From assembly GCA_951802425.1 (NCBI GenBank), contig OX637801.1:1860001-1924000 (forward strand): DNA of 64,000 nt, given 5' to 3'. Within the stretch, counting starts at the first letter, position 1, and every line of letters begins with the position of its first letter. Position numbers and translations under genes: made by a program. The DNA is from Clavaria fumosa (Eukaryota > Basidiomycota > Agaricomycetes > Agaricales > Clavariaceae). Shown piece after piece: positions 11,064-20,259 of the stretch. The notes under the pieces were generated by a model. The model made no database searches and was not told the origin of the DNA. It worked only from the letters and a program-made list of their open reading frames with translations.

Positions 11064-11290
11064 CCATGAACCCTGGGGTGCAGAAACAGGGCATACAGTA
11101 TGACACACCCAAGAACCCTGGGGTGCAGAAACAGGGTATACGGCATGACACACCCAAGAACCCTGGGGTGCAGAAACAGGGTATACAGTATAACACACCC
11201 AAAATCCCTGGGGTGCAGATGCAGGGCTTATAATATTATAACACACCCAAAACCCCTGGGGTGCAGATTCAGGGTACGTATGATAACACA
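11064..11290. repeat. 45-bp minisatellite, five units
   Basis: Five tandem units of about 45 bp built around CCCTGGGGTGCAGA and ACAGGGTATACAGTATGA. The unit length is a multiple of three, so the minus strand stays open and would read a repeated 15-residue block (SAPQGSWVCHTVYPV-like). This is probably a by-product of the period, since the surrounding frame shows no known domain. Confidence 0.9.
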
Positions 11291-11792
11291 CCCTTGAGTC
11301 CAGTGGCAACGCTAGAGGAAAAGAATAAATTCTCTCCTTCAGTGCTGAAGTTCCTTTGTGAGACATTTGTATATGTCAGACATAATGAATGCCACATACT
11401 AAGATATCCCTCCCTCAAACAATGGCCATGCAACGGCTGTATCTTGTACAAATGGTGGTTGTGTACAGATATAAACATTCTGGAAGACTGACTCACTTGT
11501 GAAAATTCCACAGCCAGACAATAGCCATGGTGAAGAAGGGTGAGGAACACCATTGTAAGCATTAAAGCATGTGTGATGGATGGGTCCATGTTGCGGTTCA
11601 GTGCTGAGATCTGAGACATTGCCCTGCACCCTACACCCACCTCAGGCGCCTCAACATGTACAGCCACATGCCACACAATGTGTACAGCCACACTTGCCGA
11701 CAATCACTTCAGGCTTCATACCTCGCTGCCTTCCAAGATTAACATTGTACTCTATTTAGACATAAAAGCTGCTGTGGCTTTCCCTCTGGCGC
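11291..11792. other. Gene-less stretch
   Basis: Short overlapping open frames on both strands with no recognisable motif, no terminal repeats and no RNA gene seen. It could be the 5' flank of Helitron 1 or old host intergenic DNA. Confidence 0.5.
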
Positions 11793-12075
11793 GCCGTACG
11801 TGAAAGGCGCTTCCCCTAAGGGGACGGAAGGGCTGGGAGGTGCCTCACAGAGGCGGTATTGCGAAAGGCGAGGAAGCCAGTATGGCTTTGAGTCCTGCCA
11901 GCGTGCCGTGCCAGCGTGGCTTTGAGTCCTGCCGGCGCGCCGTGCCTGAAAGGCACATACATCCCCAGAGGGGACCGAAGGGCTGGGGGTGCCTCAGGGA
12001 GGCAGTATTGCGAAAGGTGAGGAAGCCAGTATGGCTTTGAGTCCTGCCGGCACGCCGTGCCTGAAAGGCACATCC

Positions 12076-12295
12076 TGTTAGGTTGTAATGTGTCAACCAA
12101 CAGTTCAGGGTGCCCCTCAATTGGGTGGATTGGGCTTAGGAGGAGGAGGCACCAGTTCACTGAACTTGGGTACTTAACCAACACCCAACTTCCTATTGGA
12201 TCAGACCATATAGCTCAGTGGTTAAGAGCACCCGTCATGAATATCTGGGAGGTCCTGGGTTCAATTCCCTGTGTGGTCACTTTTCTTACTTAACA
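12076..12295 (+). mobile_element. LTR-like element with internal tRNA-like sequence, copy A
   Basis: 220 bp beginning TGTTAGGTTG and ending CTTAACA, so the ends form the 5-bp inverted repeat TGTTA/TAACA usual for LTRs. It is flanked by the direct repeat CATCC (12071-12075 and 12296-12300), a 5-bp target duplication as made by retroviral-type integrases. Its last third holds a tRNA-like sequence with A and B boxes followed by a T-run. A second, diverged copy with its own target duplication is at 59242-59447. It could be a solo LTR of a small LTR element that has taken up a tRNA promoter, or a SINE-like element with LTR-like ends. It codes for nothing. Confidence 0.85.
12204..12278 (+). ncRNA. 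tRNA-like sequence inside the LTR-like element, copy A
   Basis: Folds as a tRNA: acceptor arms GACCATA and TGTGGTC pair over seven positions, D stem GCTC/GAGC with loop AGTGGTTAA, T loop TTCAATT. The A box TAGCTCAGTGG and B box GGTTCAATTCC match the RNA polymerase III internal promoter. A TTTT terminator lies 3 nt downstream (12281-12284). The anticodon arm is two bases too long and pairs poorly, so a working tRNA is unlikely; a Pol III promoter is the more probable role. Confidence 0.7.
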
Positions 12296-12359
12296 CATCC
12301 CCAGAGGGGACCAAAGGGCTGGGGTACCTCAGGGAGGCAGTAGTGCGAAGGGCAGTGAA

Positions 12360-12945
12360 AGGCGAGCAGGGAGTGGAGAGCAAGCACGGAGCTGGCGAGC
12401 GGGGAGCAGGGAGCAGGCAAGCAAGGAGCAGGGAGCAGGCAAGCAAGGAGCAGGGAGCAGGACCAGGCGAGCAGGACCAGGCAGTGAGCAGGGACCAGGC
12501 GAGCAGGGACCAGGCAGTGAGCAGGGACCAGGCGGTGAGCAGGGAGTGGGCGACGGCGAGCAGGTGGCCAGCAGGGAGCAGGCAGCGACAAGGGGGCAGG
12601 GGACGTGCAGGGGGCGAGCAGACGGCGAGCAGACGGCGAGGAGCGGGAGCAGGCGGCGAGCAGGGAGCAGCGGTGACTAGGGGGCAGACGACGAACGGGG
12701 AGCAGGGGGTGAGCAGATGGCGAGGAGCGGGGAGCAGGCAGCGAGCAGCGGGGAGTAGGCGGCGAGCAGCGGGGAGCAGGCAGCGAGCAACGGGGAGCAG
12801 GCAGCGAGCAGCGGGGAGCAGGCAGCGAGCAGCGGGGAGCAGGCAGCGAGCAGTGGGGAACAGGCAGCGAGCAGCGGGGAACAGGCAGCGAGCAGCGGGG
12901 AACAGGCGGCGAGCAGCAGGGAGCAGGCGGCGAAGAGGGGGGTAT
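12360..12945. repeat. GC-rich minisatellite, about 21-bp unit
   Basis: Purine-rich on the plus strand, made of variants of GGGGAGCAGGCAGCGAGCAG; the most regular part is 12712-12930. The reverse complement is the same repeat family as the array at 24900-26860. Long open frames exist on both strands (240 and 220 codons) only because the unit lacks stop codons. Confidence 0.9.
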
Positions 12946-13183
12946 CAATGCCTCTCACCTCACCTGCCAAAACCTTCTGTATCCTTGGAGTGAGTGGCTA
13001 TAAAATATATTCTTTATGCACTACTCAAGATATCATTAATTAACATATATATCCTCATTGTAATGTGAAGTAAAGGATCCATCCACAATGTGCCAACTCT
13101 GCATACTTCCTAAATTCTCAGCCTTGTGAGGCGCTCCTCACCCTCAGATTCACTCTCAATGTCTGAGAAATTCAATTTTCTTT

Positions 13184-14034
13184 TTAGTGATTTGTTGGCT
13201 TGCGGTGCCTCCAATTGAGACCGTGCAAGGGCAAGCGAAGCTTCCTGAAAGGTAACTGAAGTTCATTTATATGGACATTCCTTAAAGCGTTACTCACTTT
13301 GGTAAAGGAATTGTCAATCAAAGCCAGCGATCGAAGGATAATACCCATCTTCAGACGTCTTGGTTGTGAACTGATGGGTACAGCGCGAAATGAAACCCTT
13401 ATCTCCACAATATCTCCTATGGAGAATATGTCAGGGCTGGTGGGTATGTACCTTCAGATCCGTAAACCGTTTGACTTATAATTAACTGATATTACGATGA
13501 CATACTTGAATTTCTGATTGCCCTTCGCCTCCCTCTTGAAGTAGCCTACATCGTTGTCGATAGTATGGCAGAACCTGTGTTTATCCACTGACCCCAAGAT
13601 ACCTTCTGGATCGACTGATGAAAGGAAAGGAACGATCTCTGCATCTGCAGATGCTGGGCCAGTGGTAAAGTATCGGCTGCCAGCTCTGATACTCTTCCAT
13701 CCATTGATGACCTGTGGAGTCCAATCTAGCAAATGGCCAGAATAGATACGCTTGGTAAAGGTGCTGTGAATGGCGACTATTCCCTCCATGGCGGCTTTGA
13801 ACTTTTGTGTGTCTAAACCCATGACAGTCACTTCTTGGAGCAGGTTCTTCAGTTCTCTGTGAAAGAATAATGTGAGTCAAAGCTTGAATCCTTGTAAACA
13901 GCTTACTTGGGTGTTTCCAAGATGGGAGGCAAATGGCAATGGATGATGACTCCAGTCAAACGCAGTGTGATGTCCTCAGGTTCGTCCACAGACCCAGCTT
14001 TCACCAATTCATACTGATGAGTACAGTCATCAAC
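13184..14034 (-). pseudogene. Unrecognised multi-exon fungal gene, 5' part removed by a pogo-like insertion
   Basis: On the minus strand three coding pieces follow one another: 14034-13907 (reads YELVKAGSVDEPEDITLRL), a 50-bp GT..AG intron (13857-13906), an exon from 13856 to about 13505 (MGLDTQKFKA, SRYFTTGP, FLSSVDPEGILGSV, HTIDNDVGYF), a region with one or two short introns (about 13409-13505), and a last piece 13408-13184 (IRVSFRAVPI, LKMGIILRSLALIDNSFTK). The mix of short introns and conserved-looking residues suggests a real gene family; similar proteins of unknown function are common in mushroom genomes, but I cannot name a function. Its upstream end coincides with the left terminal repeat of the DNA transposon at 14035, and no continuation is seen beyond the transposon. 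Confidence 0.6.
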
Positions 14035-16873
14035 CAGTCACTGTAACACCATCAGTCACTGTAACAATGTCCCTCTCTGCACCAGATTTCCACAATTCAT
14101 CCCAAAAGCTTTAGGCCAAGTTATTGTGCTGTATTGACTCTATACATTGCAGCCAGAATAAAGGTGTTTGACCCAGAGATGGCTAAGGAACATGCAAAAG
14201 CATGGGGGGATTGTGTCCAGTTTTGGCCATTAGAAAATTTTAAACCATCAATCAACCTCTGAGGTGTTCAGATGGCAAAGCCCTGCTCGTTCTGTCATCA
14301 CAACATGATGTAGACCCTGTGCAAACCAAAAATATGTGGTTTTGCTCTCAGATAACACAGGACAGTCATTACAGTCCATGGCCGCTTATGTAAGCACTTA
14401 TGTCCGAAAGTGATCGAGTCTGCTGTCTCGCTTAATTGCCCATACCTCTAAAAAAATTCCACATTGCTCACACTGAACTCCCTCTGCATAGACCCCATTC
14501 TGAAACAACCTTCATCATGGTGGGACGACCTCAGTCTGAGGCAAAGAAGACACAGATATCCCGAGAGATTTCAGAGGCTCTCCAGGCCCGAGCTGTCAAA
14601 GCGTACTGTGTCGAACTTGAAAAACCAGCTGGTATCAAGCGGAAGGGAGCACGAACCATTGCTACTGACTTCATCGCATTATACAAGCTAGAAACTGGTA
14701 AAGACATAATGCTCAATTACAACACAATCATTCGGATGGCGAATGGTCAGCGGAGCCAAGCTCAGGCCAATGCAGCACGCAGTTGGCTGACAGAGGAGGA
14801 GCAAAACATTGTCATTCAGTATATTGGTGAGATGGGAGACCGGGGATTCCCTCTCAGTCACAGAAGACTGAAGGAACATGTGGATTTGATCCTTCGAGCA
14901 TGACTGGGAATTCGGTTCCCAGCAGATGGTGTCGGCAAGCAATGGACCCACCGATTTGTTCAGAAACACTCAGCAAAGATCAAGATGTCATGGGCCACCC
15001 CTCTCGAATCTAAACGTGGCCGTGCTGTTAATCAGCATACCATCGACTCCTGGTTTTCGCTCGTTGATGACACTGTGAAAAAGTACAACATCATTGAAGA
15101 GCTGACTTATGGAACAGACGAGATTGGTACCAACCCATTCAATGGAGAGCGTGAACGGGTGATGGGTGGCCGGAATGGAGGACCGCAGTACCAGCAGCGA
15201 GACGGAAACCGGGAGAACATCACCGTGATCGAGACAATCTGTGCAGATGGGTCGACAGTGCCTCCTGCAATCATATTCAAAGGGCAGGCATACCAAGTTA
15301 AATGGAAACAAGAGAACCCTGTGAATGCCATGTGAGTGCATAGGCAACTCGAACCTCATACACAACTTACATTCTTGTAGGCTTGGCTACTCGAAGAAGG
15401 GCTGGACAAATGGTGACATAGGTGTTGAATGGATCAAGGCCTTTGATAAAAACACAGCTGATAAAGCAGCTGGTCGCTATCGGCTCCTACTCGTGGATGG
15501 CCATAGCTCACACTACACACTTGGTTTTTTGGAATATGCACGGATGCACATGATCCTTGTGCTCTGTTATCCAGCCCATACCACCCACGTTCTTCAAGGC
15601 CTTGATGTGGTCGTTTTCGCGATCTTGAAACGGGTTTTGAGCGAGGAACGCGATCGATGGGAGCGGGAGACTGGGGAGAAGATCAGCAAAGAGAATTTCA
15701 TGACGATATATGGACGTGCTCACCTTCGTGCTCTGACACCTGACACCATCAAGTCTGGCTTTCGGAAGACTGGGATCTGGCCCTTCAATCCCAATGTCAT
15801 CACAAAGGAAATGATGGCACCAAGTATCGAGACATCCTGTGAAGGTCACTTGCCTATTGCTCCTGCAACTCCTGTTCGTGTAATTGCCAAGCTCCTCCAT
15901 GACCTTGTAATCAAGGAAAAACACCTAGACAATGACACGGAGATATCAGACATTGGAGAAGAGAACGAAGGGGAGAATGGGGAGGTAGGACTCATAGGTG
16001 CTCGAGCACATGGGCCACCCAAAAGTCTGGTAGCAGAGGCATCAAATTCTTCAGAAGGGTGGAACTCTACCCAAATCATCAATCATGCATTCAAAAGCCT
16101 TGGAGAAACGTCGTTGGCTCATCTCATATCCTCAACTCCCATCGAATCAACCACTCTCCTCCCTGCTGGAGCTACACAGACCATTTCACCCATCAAATCC
16201 AATCGGACTGATGCACTTCGTATCGTTCCTGTCACAAGAAATGAACTCGCACTCTGTGCTGCACTTCGGGATGCAAATGAACGAGAAACTAACCTAAAAG
16301 AACGGTTGACGGCACTCCAGGCGAGCAGTGTGCTAAACGAGCTGTACTGTGCCAAGTTGAGGGGTCAGCTGGCTCATCACGAGAAAAAGCGAGAGGACAT
16401 TAAAGGAAAAGGGAAGGGGAAGTTGATGGGAACCGGGATGCCAGTTCTGTTGTCCGGGGATGCATTCTACGAGCGTGTGGTGGACCAGGAGGCATGGCAG
16501 AGGAGAGACGAACAAGAGAAGGCTGAGAGAGCCCAAGCACGGCTGGATTTAGCAAAAGAGGTTGAGAGGTGGAGGAAGGGAGAGGTAGTGAGGAAGAAAC
16601 TTGTTGAAGCGCAGAAGGTTGTGTATTGACAGGAGCTCATGGCATGGGAAGCAGCCAAAGACGATGCAGCAAAAGGAAAGAGGCGATTCGGAGTCAAAAA
16701 GCCATTGTTGGGCTTGAAAAACCTCCCCAAGGCAGCTGTAAGGCCTAAGGCAGGGGTAACGGCAGCAGAGACTAGCAGTGATGAAGTGGGAGGGGAGGCC
16801 GAGGCCGAATCAGCATCAGACGGGGAAGCGTGACAGTTGTGTAACGCTGATAATCAACGTGTTACAGTGACTG
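14035..16873 (+). mobile_element. pogo-like (Tc1/mariner superfamily) DNA transposon
   Basis: Left end CAGTCACTGTAACAC (14035-14049) is the exact reverse complement of the right end GTGTTACAGTGACTG (16859-16873). The left motif is repeated almost exactly at 14053-14066, giving a doubled, probably transposase-binding, subterminal repeat. The transposase gene fills the interior. A TA target duplication, usual for pogo elements, is not seen at these borders; both flanks instead carry ATCAA, so the exact element ends may differ by a few bases. Confidence 0.8.
14517..16833 (+). pseudogene. pogo-like transposase with one intron and two in-frame TGA codons
   Basis: Start chosen at the ATG reading MVGRPQSEAKK; an earlier in-frame ATG at 14436 adds residues unlike the family. 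The N-terminal part looks like the helix-turn-helix/CENP-B-type DNA-binding region of pogo proteins (WLTEEEQNIVIQYI). The DDE catalytic aspartates are all present: TDEIG (about 15118), VDGHSSH (about 15494) and LDVVVF (about 15601). A 49-bp GT..AG intron (15332-15380) removes the break before LGYSKKGWT. TGA at 14901-14903 sits where LRA(R)LG is expected and TGA at 16627-16629 where VVY(R)QEL is expected; the frame stays open after both, to the true stop at 16831. Both fit CGA to TGA changes. The C-terminal part (WEAAKDDAAKGKRRFGVKKP) is typical of the family. Otherwise full length. Confidence 0.88.
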
Positions 16874-17399
16874 ATCAAGGCCCAAAAAGGATGCTCTGTG
16901 CCATTGACACTCGCATGGTTGAAATGCTCAATGGACCGACCTCAAACAGAGTGTGGAATATAGACAAGATGCACATTGAATATCTGAGTGCCATAGATGT
17001 AGCTTAATGAATGCAGAAGCCATACACCACTGTGCTTTTCAATTGGGTGTTACACTGAGCCATAGATGACTGTACTACCTTCATACCACACTTGAAATAG
17101 AGGAGTATCAAGATAGCTCTGCCTTCTTGTGAGCATCTGGTCTTCGCTGACATATTTGACCTTACCTTCGTCAAAGTGCTCAGATATCTTGACTGAAGGG
17201 GTCCTTCATGTTGAGCAGTTGCCTCAGCCTCCAGCCTCTCAGCTGCCATTGGTGCAACTCAGAGTCTCTTCACTTATGAAAAATTTGAGCTTACCAGCTG
17301 CTCCACTTTGATAAAATCTGTTCATGGGATGTGACAATAAGCGCGAGAGGTGTGTAAAGAGAGAGCGCATGAGTTCTTCGGAGGGGAGCCTTTTTTTCA
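16874..17399. other. Gene-less stretch right of the pogo element
   Basis: No coding motif, RNA gene or terminal repeat recognised on either strand. It does not continue the broken gene on the left of the transposon in any frame I could follow. Confidence 0.5.
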
Positions 17400-17551
17400 C
17401 CCTCTTTACCGTCCTTTTTTTTTCTTTCTTCATTCAGCCTCAGGGCTCTATCGCCATCTAATGCACCTGCACCCAGCCCTCTTTACCGTCCTTTTTTTTT
17501 CTTTCTTCATTCAGCCTCAGGGCTCTATCGCCATCTAATGCACCTGCACCC
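17400..17551. repeat. 77-bp tandem duplication
   Basis: Two nearly identical copies (17400-17476 and 17477-17551) of a unit running from CCCTCTTTACCGTCC through a T-rich tract to CACCTGCACCCAG. Near identity points to a recent duplication. Confidence 0.95.
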
Positions 17552-17920
17552 AGACTATGGCTCCATATGCTACATTTTGTAAGCAAGATTCTTTTTAGAA
17601 TATGATTAATGACCCTGCCTTGACCACTCTGATAGCAAGCATGTGCAATGCACATTCTCACCTCAATTGGAAAGGGACTACTTTCTGATGGATATCCATT
17701 CTGTCCCTAAATGTCTTGGTCTGTAAGGTCTGTTGCCGTCTAACACACCTGTACCCTGACTATGTCTGGCTGTGCCTGCTACATTTGGTAAGCAATATTC
17801 TTCTTAGAATGTCTTTAGCAGCCCTATCTTCCCCGCTCTAATAGCAAGCATGTGCAATGCACCTTCTCACCTCAATTGGATAAGGACTAATTTCTGATGG
17901 ACGTCCATCCTGTCCCTGAA
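17552..17920. repeat. Diverged direct repeat of about 170 bp
   Basis: 17552-17705 and about 17757-17920 share TAATAGCAAGCATGTGCAAT-like words, TTCTCACCTCAATTGGA and TTTCTGATGGAYRTCCAT. Older than the neighbouring 77-bp duplication, as the copies differ at many sites. No coding potential. Confidence 0.85.
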
Positions 17921-18857
17921 AAACCCTAAACAAGCATTTTAGTCAGTTTCTAGGTTAGTTGGTGTATTTTTCCTTATCCTAAATGTGAATTTTCACACAC
18001 CGACCCTTTCATATTTCACCCACACATTCAAACTTCTGAGGCACACAGCATTCAAACTTGTCAATTGAAGAAGCTAGAAGCTTCTTCTGCAAAAGACTGT
18101 CATTATGACCCTGCAGGCACAGGGCCCATCTAGCCTCTGAAATGGTATGACTTTTCCTTTGGAATAAAATCAACTACCATCTGAAAACACTTTTATACCT
18201 TCAGACTGCGTTTAAATTATTCCTCAGCTCCCCCTTCTTGTGCGTTCTGGTCATCCCTCAGAGGCCCTCTCCCAAATATCATTTTCTTGGCTTCATTGCT
18301 GGTTTGGCCATGCCATCTTGTCATAGAGCTCCCAAGTCTGCTGCAACCCCTTCGACGTATGTATTATTCTTCTGGCTGTTATGCCCAACCCATGATCTAA
18401 CTTTTCCATCGCAGATCACCCTTGAAACAAGGGAAAAGTCAATTGCCCAACAGTCGTGTTGCGGTGGAGAGGTAGGCCAGTCTGCGTGATATGGCTGCCC
18501 AAAGCTGAATCATCTTTCAGCGATATAGATACTACGTGCTGTCTTTTCCCACCCTTAAGAGTTCTTGCCTCACCCGTTATTCAGGATTTCTATCTCTGAC
18601 GGGGATGCTGATACTGGGAAGGCTGCTTCTTCACCCTCAAGCCCTTTGAAACAGTCAGTGTCATGAAGTTACTTCCTTTCAGATTTGATTTCACATTTAC
18701 ACCCTTGGCATGATTCATTTAGTGGCAAGCGTCACCTTGTTTCCTCCCCAGAACCTGATGATGCACTGAAGTAGGTGACATTTCCCGTGTTATTCTCATG
18801 CCTGACTCCTTCCCTTAGAACTCTGAAGCGAGCTAAGATGTGGGTAGAATTCTACTC
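17921..18857. other. Possible 5' exons of the eight-exon gene; unresolved
   Basis: From about 18238 the plus strand has several GT..AG-like borders (for example ACGTATGT at 18356-18363 and CCCTTAG at 18811-18817) with short open pieces such as TLKRAKMWVEFYS just before the gag-only element. I could not join them in frame to the first secure exon at 20260, so they are not annotated as coding. Confidence 0.35.
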
Positions 18858-20229
18858 TGTTAATAGAATCTGGTTGTCGGTGTGCTGATCGGTGAGGATC
18901 CTATCGAAGGACGACGACGGTGACGATGAGCGAAGTCGAGTCAGTAGCGGTAGTGATAGTCCGGGGCACAAAACTGGATAACCAGATGGGTATCTACTAC
19001 ATCTGGTGAGCTACTTATATACTACTGCAGTCATGTGATAGCTATTAATAACTACCAATGGCGTTAGTACCTCTACATAATCACATGACGTTCTTACTAA
19101 GGGGCCCGGTCTGATGACTAAAGTGAAATGAATAAGTGCTTATCTGATCGATGGCTGAGATAGCCAATTCCAACACTCCCCCGTAATCGAATCCATCGAT
19201 CAGTCTTCAGGCGGGAGCGGTGGCGACAGCGGGCGTGCGGGCACGGCGGCGGTCTCGATTGGATTGCGCAATCCGGCGGCGCAATTCGGTGGCCTCGGCG
19301 GCAATGGTCGTGGAGGCGGCATAGAGTGGCGGCGGTGGATAATAGTAGGGGGCTGGTCCAAGCGGCGGCGGGAAGTAAGGGGCAGCAGGGGGTGGCGCCT
19401 CGAAGGGGCGCTGAGCCCGTCGCTTCTTGTTCTGCGCGATGCGGCGTCGGACGGCGGAGGGGTCAGTGGTGCGGCAATCGGATGCCGTATGACCGCGAGC
19501 GTGGCACTTGTCACACTTGGCGTAGCACGCAGGTGCGGTGGAGGTGCCTCGGGTGGCTCGACCTGTGGAGGGAGCTACGACGCTAGCACGGGCGGCGGCG
19601 ACGGTGGTCTCAGCGTCAACGAGGCGGGTGCGGGTGTCGGACATGTTCGTATCAAGTTCGTCGAGTAGGGCGTTTGTGTCGTCCATACGCCGCTCAAGCT
19701 GAGCGAGGCGCTCGAGTATCGATGTGAAGAGAGAGTTGACTGACGCGCGCCATGTGGTGATCAGCGAAATAACCCAAACAATGATAGCAGAGGGGGTGCT
19801 GGTCGGGCGCATGGAAAGTAAGTTGTCCAGTTCTTGTGGCCGGCTTCGGGTCGTGTCGGTCGAGTGGGACGAAGACATTATCGAGGAGGCGCACAGGTTG
19901 GTATCTGGTTATGTTAATAGAATCTGGTTGTCGGTGTGCTGATCGGTGAGGATCCTATCGAAGGACGACGACGGTGACGATGAGCGAAGTCGAGTCGGTA
20001 GCGGTAGTGATAGTCCGGGGCACAAAACTGGATAACCAGATGGGTATCTACTACATCTGGTGAGCTACTTATATACTACTGCAGTCATGTGATAGCTATT
20101 AATAACTACCAATGGCGTTAGTACCTCTACATAATCACATGACGTTCTTACTAAGGGGCCTGGTCTGATGACTAAAGTGAAATGAATAAGTGCTTATCTG
20201 ATCGATGGCTGAGATAGCCAATTCCAACA
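18858..20229 (-). mobile_element. Gag-only LTR retrotransposon, copy 2 (subfamily B)
   Basis: 1,372 bp with LTRs 18858-19175 and 19912-20229 (318 bp each), target duplication TACTC (18853-18857 and 20230-20234) and one coding region on the minus strand. The two LTRs differ by only a few bases. It is inserted just upstream of the first secure exon of the gene at 20260, in opposite orientation; the flanking sequence joined without it looks like a short intron ending in CTCTAG. Subfamily B LTRs differ from subfamily A at many positions, for example GGCTATCTCAGCCATCGATC against GGGTTATCTCACCCATCAAT. Confidence 0.95.
19207..19878 (-). CDS. Gag-like zinc-knuckle protein of gag-only copy 2 (223 aa)
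   Basis: Same layout as copy 1: N-terminal hydrophobic stretch, coiled-coil-like ILERLAQLERRMDD, CCHC knuckle (CDKCHARGHTASDC) and a proline/tyrosine-rich basic tail. Open throughout, with mostly conservative differences from copy 1 and very few from copy 3. Confidence 0.85.
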   Translation of the reverse strand: MSSSHSTDTTRSRPQELDNLLSMRPTSTPSAIIVWVISLITTWRASVNSLFTSILERLAQLERRMDDTNALLDELDTNMSDTRTRLVDAETTVAAARASVVAPSTGRATRGTSTAPACYAKCDKCHARGHTASDCRTTDPSAVRRRIAQNKKRRAQRPFEAPPPAAPYFPPPLGPAPYYYPPPPLYAASTTIAAEATELRRRIAQSNRDRRRARTPAVATAPA

Positions 20230-20259
20230 TACTCTGACTCCCCTTCATTCTCACTCTAG

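Larger units (their letters stand above)
1666..11290 (-). mobile_element. Helitron 1 (rolling-circle transposon), decayed and twice interrupted
   Basis: On the minus strand, from high to low coordinates, the pieces are: N-terminal region with a SAP-like segment (about 10590-10086), DUF6570/Helitron_like_N region (9955-8646), Rep HUH region (7285-6825), and the second Rep motif plus PIF1-like helicase and a C-terminal peptidase-like domain (6505-1666). Two insertions separate them: a gag-only LTR element (7286-8645) and a solo LTR (6506-6824). The order DUF6570, Helitron_like_N, Rep, PIF1 helicase is the known layout of fungal Helitron proteins. I could not fix either terminus; no convincing CTRR 3' end with hairpin was seen between 1493 and 1666. 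Confidence 0.8.
11793..12365. repeat. Tandem repeat of about 120-150 bp, three units, interrupted by the tRNA-bearing LTR-like element
   Basis: Units share GGCACATACATCCCCAGAGG, CGAAGGGCTGGG, TGCCTCAGGGAGGCAGTATT and GGCTTTGAGTCCTGCCGGC. Unit boundaries fall near 11793, 11943 and 12063, and the last is cut after CATCC by the element at 12076-12295. The sequence contains short palindromes (for example TGCCTCAGGGAGGCA). It passes directly into the GC-rich minisatellite. Nothing codes here. Confidence 0.85.

Noticed and set aside
11064..11290. Evenly spaced repeats that could look like a CRISPR array
   Set aside because: The units abut without unique spacers and the genome is eukaryotic; it is an ordinary minisatellite.
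12204..12278. A functional tRNA gene
   Set aside because: The anticodon arm is two bases too long and poorly paired, and in the second copy the loop lacks U33. Position inside a mobile repeat fits a borrowed promoter better.
12271..12993. 240-codon and 220-codon open frames on opposite strands
   Set aside because: Same cause: both read through the 21-bp minisatellite.
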